From positions 3,348,001-3,412,000 of the forward strand of contig NZ_CP179203.1 of the NCBI RefSeq assembly GCF_051201625.1: DNA of 64,000 nt. The letters are read 5' to 3'. Position 1 is the stretch's first letter, and each line of letters starts with the position of its first letter. Positions 9,328-18,448 of the stretch are shown piece by piece. The notes under the pieces were generated by a model. That model saw only the letters and a list, made by a program, of their open reading frames with translations. It searched no databases and was not told where the DNA came from. The position numbers and the translations under genes are program-made. Origin of the DNA: Shimia sp051201625. Its GTDB lineage: Bacteria > Pseudomonadota > Alphaproteobacteria > Rhodobacterales > Rhodobacteraceae.

Positions 9328-9376
9328 TTAAGTAGCCCGGTTCGAATGTAAGTGCATGATTGGCTTGGGTTCCACC

Positions 9377-9520
9377 AAGCCGTTGTGCGTCATAAGCCAC
9401 GCCTGCTCAGCGACAACAGGTCTTGCTACATCTTGAGCGATCTGGCCGAATGGTTGGAAGGACAGAAAATGGATCAAGAAGCAGACAATCCGGCAACGCC
9501 GCTTGCAACACCAAAATAAG
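9377..9520 (+). pseudogene. Fragment of an IS3-family transposase (integrase core)
   Basis: The plus-strand frame from about 9382 reads VVRHKPRLLSDNRSCYI then LSDLAEWLEGQKMDQ and ends at TAA 9518-9520. PRLLSDN-x-x-x-YI...DLAEWLE is the central DDE region of IS3-group ORFB proteins. Only about 45 codons remain, the last ones unlike the family. It abuts, in opposite orientation, the transposase tail that ends repeat copy A. Confidence 0.6.
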
Positions 9521-9778
9521 CTGCATAGTCAATCACACAGATGAGCCAGATCCTCCAATGCTTAAGACGCTCTGATGTCTCATTTTATATGGCGACGGAC
9601 ACCTTTGGATATAAATCAATAATAAACCTACACCCAACGCATATCCCTTACGAGAAGCGCCACGTAAAAACTGAACACTCGATACGAAAATAAAGCATGA
9701 CTTATTAGTGTCAAAGTGAGACATTAAAATTTCAAAACGATTCTGTTAAAAAATTTCAAAGGCGAGAGGGAAGTACAA

Positions 9779-10888
9779 ATGATAGGAGTTCGGGTTTTCT
9801 ACTTTTTAAAGTGTTTCTGTTTAGTTCCTAGCTTAACGTTTGCAGATTCATATGTCTTTTCATGGCCTTTCGACCAGTTAATAGATTCTAGCGCTCCAGA
9901 TTATGCCGCGCAACAGAAAATTCGGATAACTAATGTAAGTTCGAATACCACATTGATGGGTTCCATGTCTGGGGTTTACACTCAAGATTTTTCAACACTC
10001 AAAACTAAAGCAGGTGACCTGAACAATAACAGCCAGTTTCTTGTGATGAACAGCGTCGTTAATAACCCAAGCGGTCCGAATGTTATCGAGTTCTCTGCAA
10101 CCACGTTAAAATTCAGGACTGAGAATGCAATTGTTTTATACCCTAGTGGTGGTGACCACACCGATGATGCTAGATACACGTATGACAGCGTATATGAACT
10201 TAATCCTGTTTCGGGGGAACTCGAGTCTACAACGTTAATTGCGAGCAATGAACAAGAAAAAGCTTTGGCTGAAGCTTCTGGCTTTGAAGTAGTATTAATA
10301 GAATCACAAAGCGGTGACTTCGCAGCGACTACATCCTTTAAATCTTACGCTACAAACATTACGAATGAAGGCTCGGTAAATATTGAAACTGCTGGGGGCT
10401 TAATAACTGAGCAGCTAAGCAATCCCGATGGCACGTCATTGCTAAGAAAAGAAGATGACGGCACAGTGCATATAGGTCTGAATTCGATCGTTCTTGCTGA
10501 CGAAGCTGTAAGCGCAAGTGGTACCGATGAAGTTTATTCTTCAAGCGGCGTTTTACAGTTAGGAAACAATGGTCAACACAGGACAGTGATTAAAGGCTCA
10601 CTAGAAGTTCCAAAGCCCACAATTGGGAGCCATGCTGCAAACAAAAGCTACGTTGATGGTATTGGCGCAATGATGATGGCTGCAACGCAAGTCACGCAAA
10701 CTGCAGATCCCAATTCCAACTTAAATATAGGTTTTGGATTAGGTTCTTTGGCGGGCGAGAACGCTCTCGCACTAGGGCTAACTGGACTTTCAAATGATGG
10801 TTCGCTTAGATACTCTGTTACCGCAACTTACAGTGACTACGCAGACGAGGTGGCTGTCGGCGCGGGGTTTAGTTGGTCGTTAAGGTAA
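9779..10888 (+). CDS. Trimeric autotransporter adhesin-like outer membrane protein (YadA-type anchor)
   Basis: 369 residues. A hydrophobic N-terminus ending LTFADS looks like a signal peptide. The long middle has no recognisable head or stalk repeats and is rich in Ser, Thr and Asn. From about residue 270 there is GSHAANKSYVDGIGAM, a stalk-like neck, then four short amphipathic strands ending VGAGFSWSLR with a terminal aromatic/Arg pattern. This is the arrangement of the trimeric YadA anchor domain. It should be exported by Sec and assemble as a homotrimer in the outer membrane, with the N-terminal part as surface passenger. It sits among IS remnants and is the cargo of tandem unit 1. Confidence 0.68.
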   Translation: MIGVRVFYFLKCFCLVPSLTFADSYVFSWPFDQLIDSSAPDYAAQQKIRITNVSSNTTLMGSMSGVYTQDFSTLKTKAGDLNNNSQFLVMNSVVNNPSGPNVIEFSATTLKFRTENAIVLYPSGGDHTDDARYTYDSVYELNPVSGELESTTLIASNEQEKALAEASGFEVVLIESQSGDFAATTSFKSYATNITNEGSVNIETAGGLITEQLSNPDGTSLLRKEDDGTVHIGLNSIVLADEAVSASGTDEVYSSSGVLQLGNNGQHRTVIKGSLEVPKPTIGSHAANKSYVDGIGAMMMAATQVTQTADPNSNLNIGFGLGSLAGENALALGLTGLSNDGSLRYSVTATYSDYADEVAVGAGFSWSLR

Positions 10889-11079
10889 ACTCAGTTCACT
10901 ACTCATTATTCAAAAGATAATTGTCAAATATCGAACTGAAGCCTTGCGCTATCCGAAAGGTCAATGAGTGCTGTTATGGTTCCACCATTAAGAACGTAGG
11001 GAGTAATTATATACTGCATAAGTTGAGTGGTTTAGTAGCTGATGTTTCCTGTCGCACAATGTTTATCGCTTCCTGCTCT

Positions 11080-11494
11080 CGTGCGTGCGACAGGTTTTTG
11101 GGCAACGTTTCTCCAATCCTGATGGTGCAGCATTAGAGTAAAGCGTGATATTTCGAGCCTCAGTGCGGTTTGACAACTCCCGCTGTACCTCAGCCTGAAA
11201 AAGGTACAACAGGCACTCTGTTACAGTTTCTATTTATTGGTTCGACAAGCTCTGAGCATAGCTGCTGTCAAAACAAACTTTTTGTGTACTCCCCCCATTA
11301 CGTCGCACAAAAGAAACAAAAAACTCGGGTTTAGTAACCGTTTTCCACAACGCCAAGGAAACAAAATTCTTTAACTTTGTAACAAATTTGTAGTGGTTCA
11401 TATGTTGTTTCCGTAAACACACATTTGTTCAATGTGAATGTGTCGCTTGAGCTGGTCAGCCCCAATTAAGTAGCCCGGTTCGAATGTAAGTGCA
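11080..11494 (+). repeat. Repeat copy C (415 bp), partial copy of the right end of copies A and B
   Basis: Matches 8942-9356 with an offset of 2138 bp and only a few mismatches. It starts inside the GTGC run and ends at TGCA, exactly at the IS3-type element end. It carries no gene. Confidence 0.88.
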
Positions 11495-11517
11495 GTGCTT
11501 CTGCAAAGTAACAAAGG

Positions 11518-12153
11518 TCAGCTATGAAGAACCTTTACAACGTCCGACCCAGCAGCGATAGCTGCAGACACACCTTCTGGGGAATCTTCGAAGACCAAGG
11601 TCCGTGCCGAGGAGGCTCCCAACCGCTGCGCAGCGTGAGAAAAAATATCGGGGGCTGGCTTTGCCGGGTAACCATCTGAAATTGAAACAATAGAGGTAAA
11701 ATAATTTGACAGACCGACCGCCAGCAATGAGGCGGTTGCCACTTCGATTTCTGCGTTGGTTCCAACGGCCATTGGATAGGTTCCGGCTAAGGTCCGAACA
11801 AGTTTACCCGTTTCGGCAATCGGCGATATCGCAGTCGTCGCGCTAATAAATGCTTCAATACTCTGCTGAGCCGCCAAGGAAATGTCCAATGGCCCTGAAA
11901 TCTCCCCCGAAAAGGCAGATAACAACGACAGGCGATCAAAGCCATTCCGCTGGTCGTACCAATCGCGTTCCAAATCGTATCCCTGAGCACGCACAGCTGT
12001 CCTAAACGACTTGAAATGCGCCTCGCCACTCTCAACGAGGGTGCCATCGCAGTCGAAGATCACCGCATTGTATTTGCCTGCGATGATTTCGGAATACCAC
12101 TTCGAAGATGCGACATGCCGTTTCGATCCGCCAGAAAACAAGATGCTGTTCAT
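11518..12153 (-). CDS. HAD-superfamily hydrolase (HAD-IA, beta-phosphoglucomutase-like), copy 1
   Basis: 211 residues. Motif I is VIFDCDGTLVESGEAHF (nucleophile and acid-base Asp), motif II is VGTNA, motif III is the Lys of AKPAPDIFSHAAQRLG, motif IV is LVFEDSPEGV. A helical cap follows motif I. These features give a cytoplasmic phosphatase of small phosphate esters; substrate unknown. The C-terminus (GSDVVKVLHS) is short for the class. A second copy at 18449-19045 is nearly identical but loses these last residues. Confidence 0.82.
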   Translation of the reverse strand: MNSILFSGGSKRHVASSKWYSEIIAGKYNAVIFDCDGTLVESGEAHFKSFRTAVRAQGYDLERDWYDQRNGFDRLSLLSAFSGEISGPLDISLAAQQSIEAFISATTAISPIAETGKLVRTLAGTYPMAVGTNAEIEVATASLLAVGLSNYFTSIVSISDGYPAKPAPDIFSHAAQRLGASSARTLVFEDSPEGVSAAIAAGSDVVKVLHS

Positions 12154-12370
12154 TACGTTGATGGGCTCTCATTCTGATGCCGGTACGAGACGGGCTCTAA
12201 CTCCAACCCATTGAAATGCATAGCTGCGACCAATCTACTTTAGTTAAGTTTATCAAATTACAATTCTAGAGAAACATTAGCTTGCTTGCATCTTCTAAAA
12301 CAGAATGCGGATATTGAAACAAGGGAAGGCTTCGTCTGTTTTGTGCCGCATCGGAGACGTTGCCCTGCCC
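11562..12370 (-). repeat. HAD repeat copy 1 (809 bp), pair of 18454-19262
   Basis: Identity with the second copy runs from a CTGCAG at the left to TGCCCTGCCC at the right with constant offset 6892 bp. I count about five mismatches, most of them in the sequence upstream of the gene. It covers nearly all of the HAD gene plus about 215 bp upstream of its start. Confidence 0.9.
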
Positions 12371-12720
12371 TGATCTAATTCAATTAGGGTCGCGATTTTT
12401 TTAAAGTTATGATTTCAAGTTGAACCAAACCTATGCCCCGGCTGAATGGCGCGACATAAACGCAGCATGAAAGACCGGGGTATTTGCTTTGTGGAAACGA
12501 TTGTGAATTAATCTGAAGCCACCTTCAGAAAATCTAACGTCATAATACCCATCAAACTTGCTATGTTGCCGCCTACTTTGATCCTTGACGAAATACTCTT
12601 AAGAGGTAGGGAATACTTCATTTATGGATGAGCCGACACGACGTCCAAATTGCAAAAAAAAGTTTGAAGTTTTACCTTTGTGAGTTACCCATATCATGTA
12701 GTTGTTCTGGGATTGTCAAA

Positions 12721-13131
12721 ATGGTTATAGCTGGTGGATGTTATTGTGGTGAAATTCGGTATGAAGTCGAGGGAATGCAAGAGGCAGCGTTTCAATGCCA
12801 TTGCCGTGAGTGCCAATACATAACGGGAGGCAATGCAAATATCGTTGTGGTGTTTGCAGAAAAAGACTTTCGCTACACTAAAGGGGTACCCTCAACCTTT
12901 GCCCGATCTGATTTAGAAACGCCTGTGAAACGGCATTTTTGCAGCACATGCGGAACAGGCATCGGAACCCGCAGCCCATCTCGACCCGACTCGATGATTG
13001 TCAAAGTCGGCACCCTCGACCATCCCAGAGATTATGAAGCCAAAGCAGCCATTTTCACTTGTGATAAGCAAGCCTATCATTACATCTCAGATGATATCCC
13101 ATCTTTTGATAAGCGGCCTCCAAAAAAATAA
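12721..13131 (+). CDS. GFA family protein, copy B
   Basis: Same 136-residue protein as at 8193, with the three cysteine motifs intact (GCYCG, CHCREC, CSTCGTGIG). The only residue difference is Gly to Arg in the segment TLDHP-x-DYEAKAA. Both copies appear functional by inspection. Confidence 0.87.
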   Translation: MVIAGGCYCGEIRYEVEGMQEAAFQCHCRECQYITGGNANIVVVFAEKDFRYTKGVPSTFARSDLETPVKRHFCSTCGTGIGTRSPSRPDSMIVKVGTLDHPRDYEAKAAIFTCDKQAYHYISDDIPSFDKRPPKK

Positions 13132-13855
13132 GTTGTCCGCGTATGACAATAACTAAAACCACCGCAGACCATCAACGGCGGCATGTGTTAGCGTCACACG
13201 TCGCTTGAAATCCCAAATTTATTGTGATCGTTGGGGAAATAGGATCGCCGATGATGTGCTTCTTTGGGCGAATTGTCATAGTTGCGACGTTCTGGGGATT
13301 AATAAATATCAGATCGCGGTGAGTTGTAACTTAGACAGCGCAACTAATAAGCAAAAAACTTCCAAACTACCTTTTTTAGGAAGTGCTTTACTCGTCTTGT
13401 TCTCTGGATGTTGACTGAAAGCAAAATCAGAGCAAAAAGTTTGATATGAGTTTGATGCATGCTTGCGTGCGTGCGTGCGACAGGTTTTTGGGCAACGTTT
13501 CTCCAATCCTGATGGTGCAGCATTAGAGTAAAGCGTGATATTTCGAGCCTCAGTGCGGTTTGACAACTCCCGCTGTACCTCAGCCTGAAAAAGGTACAAC
13601 AGGCACTCTGTTACAGTTTCTATTTATTGGTTCGACAAGCTCTGAGCATAGCTGCTGTCAAAACAAACTTTTTGTGTACTCCCCCCATTACGTCGCACAA
13701 AAGAAACAAAAAACTCGGGTTTAGTAACCGTTTTCCACAACGCAAAGGAAACAAAACTCTTTAACTTTGTAACAAATTTGTAGTGGTTCATATGTTGTTT
13801 CCGTAAACACACATTTGTTCAATGTGAATGTGTCGCTTGAGCTGGTCAGCCCCGA
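13132..13855. other. Non-coding part of repeat copy B
   Basis: Duplicate of 8604-9327. No frame that I would call a gene. Confidence 0.5.
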
Positions 13856-14185
13856 TTAAGTAGCCCGGTTCGAATGGCAGTGCATGATTGGCTTGGGTTC
13901 CACCGGGACGATGGTTTCCAGAGCCAGTGGGCGGTAGCCCAAGGCACTGTGTGGTCGTTTGGTGTTGCAGTGTTTCCTCTATTGGTCGATCAGAATTTCG
14001 GCCTCAAGAAAACAGTAGAATACCTCCCCGTTCAGCAGTTCATCCCTGAAGCGGGCGTTGAAGCTCTCGCAGTATCCGTTCACCCAAGGCGATCCTGGCT
14101 CGATGTGTGCCGTTTTGGCGCCGACCACTGTGATCCAATCTCTGACGGCCTGGGCAAAGCATTCTGCATTTATTGGGCCGAGAGC
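13856..14185 (-). pseudogene. Decayed IS3-family transposase, C-terminal part
   Basis: Minus-strand translation gives FAQAVRDWITVVGAKT then HIEPGSPWVNGYCESFNARF and DELLNGEVFY, a TAG in place of the conserved Trp, then TKRPHSALGYRPLALE and a tail ending SNRAT with a TAA stop at 13856. This is the C-terminal half of an IS3-group ORFB with the last DDE glutamate region. The internal stop and missing N-terminal half make it inactive. It marks the left boundary of the restriction-modification cargo. Confidence 0.85.
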
Positions 14186-14440
14186 GATGCGATCACACAC
14201 CAAATCGCTGCAATGGCGGGGCATAGAGCCTGTCAGAAGTGGAGCGCTACACCCACGCTGCGGACCATCCAGTGAATTCTGTGGGTAACGCGTCACCTAA
14301 TTCAAGAACTGATGCAAGACGGATCGCTTCTAGGCGTTTTTTCTTGGCCCTCGCCCAAACAGAACACTTGCGGATCTTAAAGGTTGACCATCCAAAGCAG
14401 GTGTGGTTTTTGCATATATGAGAAATTAGCGGCGCAACCA

Positions 14441-15916
14441 ATGTCAGACAAAAATATTGCAAAAGCAAAGCTTAAGTCGCTTATGAGCGAGCTGGAGATA
14501 GGGACGGGCGACCTCGCAACGATGCTCATTTCAATTGGGGTCGCAGAAACAAAATCCTCTGTCGACAGCAAGATCAGTCGCGGAACTTTCTCGGCAGATT
14601 TTTTTTTGAAATGTTTGAGTGCGATGAACATAACGGAGTTAGAGGTGGAGAAACTTTTGGATCGAAAAGGCTCTGCCGACACGCAAGATATGAGGCTGAG
14701 AGCTAAGCGCCCAAGAAAGGTGATTACGGATAGCCGTACGGGCGTTCGATATCTTTCGCCCAGCGTTGAAAGTTCTGAGAATCAGCCAACTGTGGTGAGT
14801 CTCTTTTCGGGAGCGGGCGGTTTTGATATCGGCCTAGAACAAGCAGGCTTCAAGACAATCGCTTGTATCGACTTTGATGCTGATTGTCGTGAAACACTCG
14901 AAGCCAATCGCCCAGAATGGCTCGTTATTGACGGTGACTCATATGAGCATAAGTTTGGAGCGGCAAAGAGAGCGAAGGGAGACATTCGTTCAATCGGTGC
15001 TGAAGAGGTTTTAAGTGCTGTCGGTCGAAGCGTAGGGGAGATCGACCTTGTTGTAGGCGGAGCACCTTGTCAGCCGTTTTCTAATATGGGAAAAAAGCAC
15101 GGCAAAGATGATGAGCGGAATGGTGATCTTTTCTTGGACTTTGTGAGGTTTGTTAAAGAGTTACAGCCAAAGGCGTTCATCTTTGAAAATGTGGTCGGAA
15201 TAACGCAAGGTCGCCACAATGAAGTAATTTCCTACATGAAAGAGCAGTTTCGTGGAATGAATTTTGGGATCTCCCATGCAGTATTGAACGCTGCAAATTA
15301 TGGAGTACCACAACGGCGAGAGCGGTTTTTCTTAATAGGGATTAAAGGTACCGCGTGCCCGGCTTTCCCACTTCCGACGCACTTCAAGAGTGATAAAGGT
15401 TGGCATGTTTTTACGAGTGGATTTGATTTTGTTCCACCGGAACTACCCGCACGGTGGAAGACAGTTGCGGACGCTTTCGACGGCATCCCAGCAAACCGGA
15501 GGACATGGCCCGACTATGTCGGGATGGGTGTTTCGGAGGTTGTTGCAAATCGAATGAAATACGTTGGCGTTGGCCAGAATTTTAAGGTGGTACCACCTGA
15601 GCTGCTTCCTAACTGCTGGAAATCGGGTAAACATTTGGGCTCTGATACTTTCGGTAGATTGGACCCAAACCAACCCTCTGTGACAATCCGGACGGCGGCA
15701 TATAATCCTTCCAAGGGCCGTTATATTCATCCTTTTGAAGATAGGGGGCTTGATACCGTAGAAATGGCAAGCCTTCAGGATTTCCCATCGGACTGGCGAT
15801 TTCATTGCAGAGGACGGAAAAAAGTCACTCTAGTTAGCGGCGGAAAACAAATAGGGAATGCTGTGCCTCCGGGATTGGCCAAAGCCATTGGTATAGCAAT
15901 CAAGGCGCAGATTTAG
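14441..15916 (+). CDS. DNA (cytosine-5-)-methyltransferase with N-terminal DUF6471-like domain
   Basis: Start set at ATG 14441 (MSDKNIAKAK), since the family domain begins there; an in-frame ATG at 14384 adds residues without a ribosome site. Residues 1-75 resemble DUF6471 (KLKSLM...VDSKISRGTFSADFFLKCL), a small helical domain usually seen as a separate protein. Residues 118-491 are a C5 methyltransferase: motif I LFSGAGGFDIGLE, motif IV GGAPCQPFS with catalytic Cys210, motif VI ENV (249-251), motif VIII QRRERFFLIG, motif X QIGNAVPPGLAKAI. It methylates cytosine in DNA with AdoMet. Convergent with the endonuclease gene, 4 bp between the two stops. Confidence 0.93.
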   Translation: MSDKNIAKAKLKSLMSELEIGTGDLATMLISIGVAETKSSVDSKISRGTFSADFFLKCLSAMNITELEVEKLLDRKGSADTQDMRLRAKRPRKVITDSRTGVRYLSPSVESSENQPTVVSLFSGAGGFDIGLEQAGFKTIACIDFDADCRETLEANRPEWLVIDGDSYEHKFGAAKRAKGDIRSIGAEEVLSAVGRSVGEIDLVVGGAPCQPFSNMGKKHGKDDERNGDLFLDFVRFVKELQPKAFIFENVVGITQGRHNEVISYMKEQFRGMNFGISHAVLNAANYGVPQRRERFFLIGIKGTACPAFPLPTHFKSDKGWHVFTSGFDFVPPELPARWKTVADAFDGIPANRRTWPDYVGMGVSEVVANRMKYVGVGQNFKVVPPELLPNCWKSGKHLGSDTFGRLDPNQPSVTIRTAAYNPSKGRYIHPFEDRGLDTVEMASLQDFPSDWRFHCRGRKKVTLVSGGKQIGNAVPPGLAKAIGIAIKAQI

Positions 15917-15920
15917 AAGC

Positions 15921-16778
15921 TCAGCTAAGGATTACGTCGAAGGCGGCTTGCGCGGCATTTGGATCGTTAACCTCAAATACCTCGTCAACTGCTGGTTCAG
16001 GCTTGCTCGATACGGTTGTGATCGAGTGTGTCGCCACTGTTTTTAGTGACGCTCGGTCTGGATCTCCGACGACAGTTGCCATCGCAAAATACTTAAGGCC
16101 GGGTGGGTTGATTATCCACTCTCTGGTCTGAAGGTGAACATAGATCGCCTTCATTAAGGATCCCTCATGAGAAATTTGCAGCCGTCTGTCAGGCCGGAAG
16201 GAGGTTTTGACAGAAAGATAGCCCACAATGTCTGCGAAAGAGCATTGACCAGATACTCTGCCGTAGATTGAGCTTAGTTTTTCAATGTCAGCCTCATTGA
16301 GGTTGGTGATAGGCGTGATTGGACCAAAAGCGGCGTCCGCGAGCTGGCGTTTAATGATAACAAAATCCGGGTTTGAGCTGATGAGCTGAACCGTGGAGCT
16401 ATCTTCAACCTTCTTCCTCAAATCAATTATTTTTTCGTGGAGGTCAGTGACGTAGAGGCTTGCCAAATCTAGCGATGATTTGTTCGGAAGCAATATCGCG
16501 AGATTTAGGTTTGGGTTTGCAGCCGCAGCGTTCCAAGCCACGGTCGCAAGCATCCATTCATACCAGTCGCCATGAGCATTTGATAAAGCCGGCGTTGTAA
16601 CGCTGGGAGCAACGGCCCAGATAGCAGCGTCCAGATCATCTAAAATTCCAGTATATCTCTCAGTTGCAGTAGGTAGTATTCCGTTCCTAATCTGAACAAG
16701 AGCTTCGCGTTTCAGAATCTGTGGCTTGCCGCCACTTAATGTTTTTATAAATGTCACTAAATTACTCCCAAGAATCAC
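15921..16778 (-). CDS. Type II restriction endonuclease, Cfr10I/Bse634I family
   Basis: 285 residues, the same length as Cfr10I. The metal site of that family is visible with near-identical numbering and spacing: NPDFVIIK with Asp138, LSVKTSFRPDRR with Lys191, and a Glu205 exactly 14 residues after the Lys, plus an early Glu74 (HGDWYEWM) matching the extra acidic residue. Cfr10I and Bse634I cut R/CCGGY as tetramers; the same or a related CCGG-centred target is expected, but only by family inference. Gene follows the second methyltransferase on the same strand with a 60-bp gap, so methylase would be made first. Confidence 0.82.
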   Translation of the reverse strand: MILGSNLVTFIKTLSGGKPQILKREALVQIRNGILPTATERYTGILDDLDAAIWAVAPSVTTPALSNAHGDWYEWMLATVAWNAAAANPNLNLAILLPNKSSLDLASLYVTDLHEKIIDLRKKVEDSSTVQLISSNPDFVIIKRQLADAAFGPITPITNLNEADIEKLSSIYGRVSGQCSFADIVGYLSVKTSFRPDRRLQISHEGSLMKAIYVHLQTREWIINPPGLKYFAMATVVGDPDRASLKTVATHSITTVSSKPEPAVDEVFEVNDPNAAQAAFDVILS

Positions 16779-16838
16779 CCTACCTTTGGGTAACTTAGGC
16801 AGCGGGTTTTGTCCTAATTCTTTTCCTCGGGAGCGGGG

Positions 16839-18128
16839 CTAAGCAATCGTAGCTTTGATTGTTTCTGCGACTGCTTTCCCTAGCAATGGCGGGACTGCAT
16901 TTCCAATCTGCCGAAACTGCCGAAACTGAGAACCGGGGAAGCAGTATGAATCGGGGAATGATTGAAATCTTGCTGCCTCTCTTACTGACACGAACCGATC
17001 TATGCCGGGGTGTACGAAGTCTGAGCAGTCTCTAGCCATGTGGGCTACCACAGTGTGAGAAGGCTTGTCCCATTCCAGTCGGCGATATTTGTTGGCAAAT
17101 CCTTGGCTTTCTAAGAATTGCATCACCTGTTCAGGAGTGGTGCGACCAGCCTTCAGCATTTCTCGCAATGCCTCTTCCTTCACTCGGTCTTCAGTGCGGC
17201 ATTCAGCGGCATCACGCATACCTTCACCACCCATCATCGAGTTGATGATCTCGTCAGTTAGTCCACCGCTTGCTAGCCGGTCCTCAATTTTGGTTCCATA
17301 ATCACCGGGATGCAGCATCGCTAGTCTAAGACGGCGGATGCCTAACATGCGCTTAGATGAGTGATGAGTGAGCTGATGAGAGTTGCCCCGCATATTGCGC
17401 TGGTAATCGGTATGGGGTGCTTCAGGGTAGGTCATCGGTTTTTGAGTGTCACTCGGCACACAAACTTCGTTCGGGAGATCTGAGATAGCGTCCCGGACGG
17501 TGAGGGCGGAGGGCATACCAACTTCGCGTAAAATCACCGACTCAGGTTTAATTTTTTTGCCTTTTCCTACCAAATTGCTGGCGTGCGTTTGGACAGGAGG
17601 TGCGATTTTTTGATTATGCGAGGCTCCAAAAATGAAGACGCGGCGACGGTTTTGTGGCACCCCATATTCGCAGGCGTTCAAGGTGACGACATCAGCCGCA
17701 TACCCAAGCGCCGTCGCTCTTGCGACCATATCATCAAGTACAGCTCCACCCGACATAGAAAGTAGGCCCACTACGTTCTCGATTAAAAAGGCTTTAGGCC
17801 GAAATTCTTCTACGAAGCCAAAATACGGTACATAGAGTTGATTTCGACTGTCGTCCTCCCGGCGCTGTCCGTACGTTGAGAAACCTTGGCAGGGCGGGCC
17901 ACCCATAACCACATCGATCTCGCCCCGCGCAACGCCCAGTTGCTCGCGGATTTTTTTGGGACCAACGGTTTCGATTGCGTCGGAGGAACAGACAGCATTG
18001 GGATGGTTGACAGTGTATGTTGCAATCGCTGGTGCCTCGTGATCATTGGCATATGCTGCTGAAAAGCCTGCCTGCCTGAAGCCCTCGCCTAACCCTCCAG
18101 CACCGCAAAATAAGTCTATTGTTCGCAT
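16839..18128 (-). CDS. DNA (cytosine-5-)-methyltransferase, partner of the Cfr10I-like endonuclease
   Basis: Start at ATG 18128 (MRTIDLFCGAGGLGEGF) with GGAGGG 2-7 bases upstream; the open frame extends further upstream but not as conserved protein. 429 residues with motif I at the very start, motif IV GGPPCQGFS (catalytic Cys80), motif VI ENV (117-119), motif VIII QNRRRVFIFG, a variable target-recognition region of about 150 residues, and motif X RQIGNAVPPLLGKAV. It lies directly upstream of the endonuclease on the same strand, the usual operon of a type II system. With the DUF6471-linked enzyme it makes two C5 methylases for one endonuclease. Confidence 0.93.
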   Translation of the reverse strand: MRTIDLFCGAGGLGEGFRQAGFSAAYANDHEAPAIATYTVNHPNAVCSSDAIETVGPKKIREQLGVARGEIDVVMGGPPCQGFSTYGQRREDDSRNQLYVPYFGFVEEFRPKAFLIENVVGLLSMSGGAVLDDMVARATALGYAADVVTLNACEYGVPQNRRRVFIFGASHNQKIAPPVQTHASNLVGKGKKIKPESVILREVGMPSALTVRDAISDLPNEVCVPSDTQKPMTYPEAPHTDYQRNMRGNSHQLTHHSSKRMLGIRRLRLAMLHPGDYGTKIEDRLASGGLTDEIINSMMGGEGMRDAAECRTEDRVKEEALREMLKAGRTTPEQVMQFLESQGFANKYRRLEWDKPSHTVVAHMARDCSDFVHPGIDRFVSVREAARFQSFPDSYCFPGSQFRQFRQIGNAVPPLLGKAVAETIKATIA

Positions 18129-18448
18129 GACCCTCCATTCAGCAATCCACTTTGGGACGGCGACTGTCTGCACAGTTCCTATATCCTGCAACGGCCATAA
18201 AATGAAAAGCCAGATGTGGTAATCAAATTGAGATTCATGTTGAAAGCAGAAGGGGCGATGTTGTCGCATTAATGTCAATGTAACTAACTTAGATCTCTTG
18301 GCAGCCACTCATAGGTGAAGGTAATAAAGGCAAAAAGCCGGAGTAACGGCCAATGGCGTATCTGCTTTGGCTCGACGCTGAACGACCCCCTGCGTCGAGC
18401 GCGCCTCTAACCCGCTCAATTCCTATGCTGAGACCTCGCGGGCCGTCA
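18129..18448. other. Upstream region of the methyltransferase-endonuclease operon
   Basis: Holds the promoter of the minus-strand methyltransferase. There is no separate controller (C) protein gene here. The right part (about 18290-18450) shows an open minus-strand frame of unclear origin that reads into the truncated HAD gene. Confidence 0.45.

Larger units (their letters stand above)
7837..9376 (+). repeat. Repeat copy A (1540 bp), nearly identical to 12365-13904
   Basis: The offset to copy B is a constant 4528 bp across the whole length. I find only about five mismatches, including one in the GFA gene (Gly to Arg) and a few near the right end. It contains the GFA-family gene, about 730 bases with no convincing gene, and at its right end the last codons of an IS3-type transposase on the minus strand (ending SNRAT) plus the element end. 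The high identity argues for a recent duplication. Confidence 0.9.
7837..12364 (+). repeat. Unit 1 of a tandem mosaic: GFA repeat, autotransporter cargo, HAD gene
   Basis: This 4528-bp unit begins with repeat copy A (7837-9376) and ends with HAD copy 1 (11562-12370). The unit that follows starts again with a near-identical copy of the left end. The junction falls in CTGCCC, a hexamer also present at the left edge of unit 1 and at the right edge of the second HAD copy. The middle of unit 1 (9377-11561) carries IS fragments and a trimeric autotransporter gene that unit 2 lacks. Confidence 0.75.
12365..13904 (+). repeat. Repeat copy B (1540 bp), nearly identical to 7837-9376
   Basis: Same content as copy A: GFA gene, non-coding stretch, IS3-type end. 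In this copy the IS3 transposase continues further to the right of the repeat, so B keeps more of that element than A or C. Confidence 0.9.

Noticed and set aside
13874..14275. 133-codon plus-strand frame
   Set aside because: Antisense of the IS3 transposase remnant; the minus-strand translation carries the conserved motifs.
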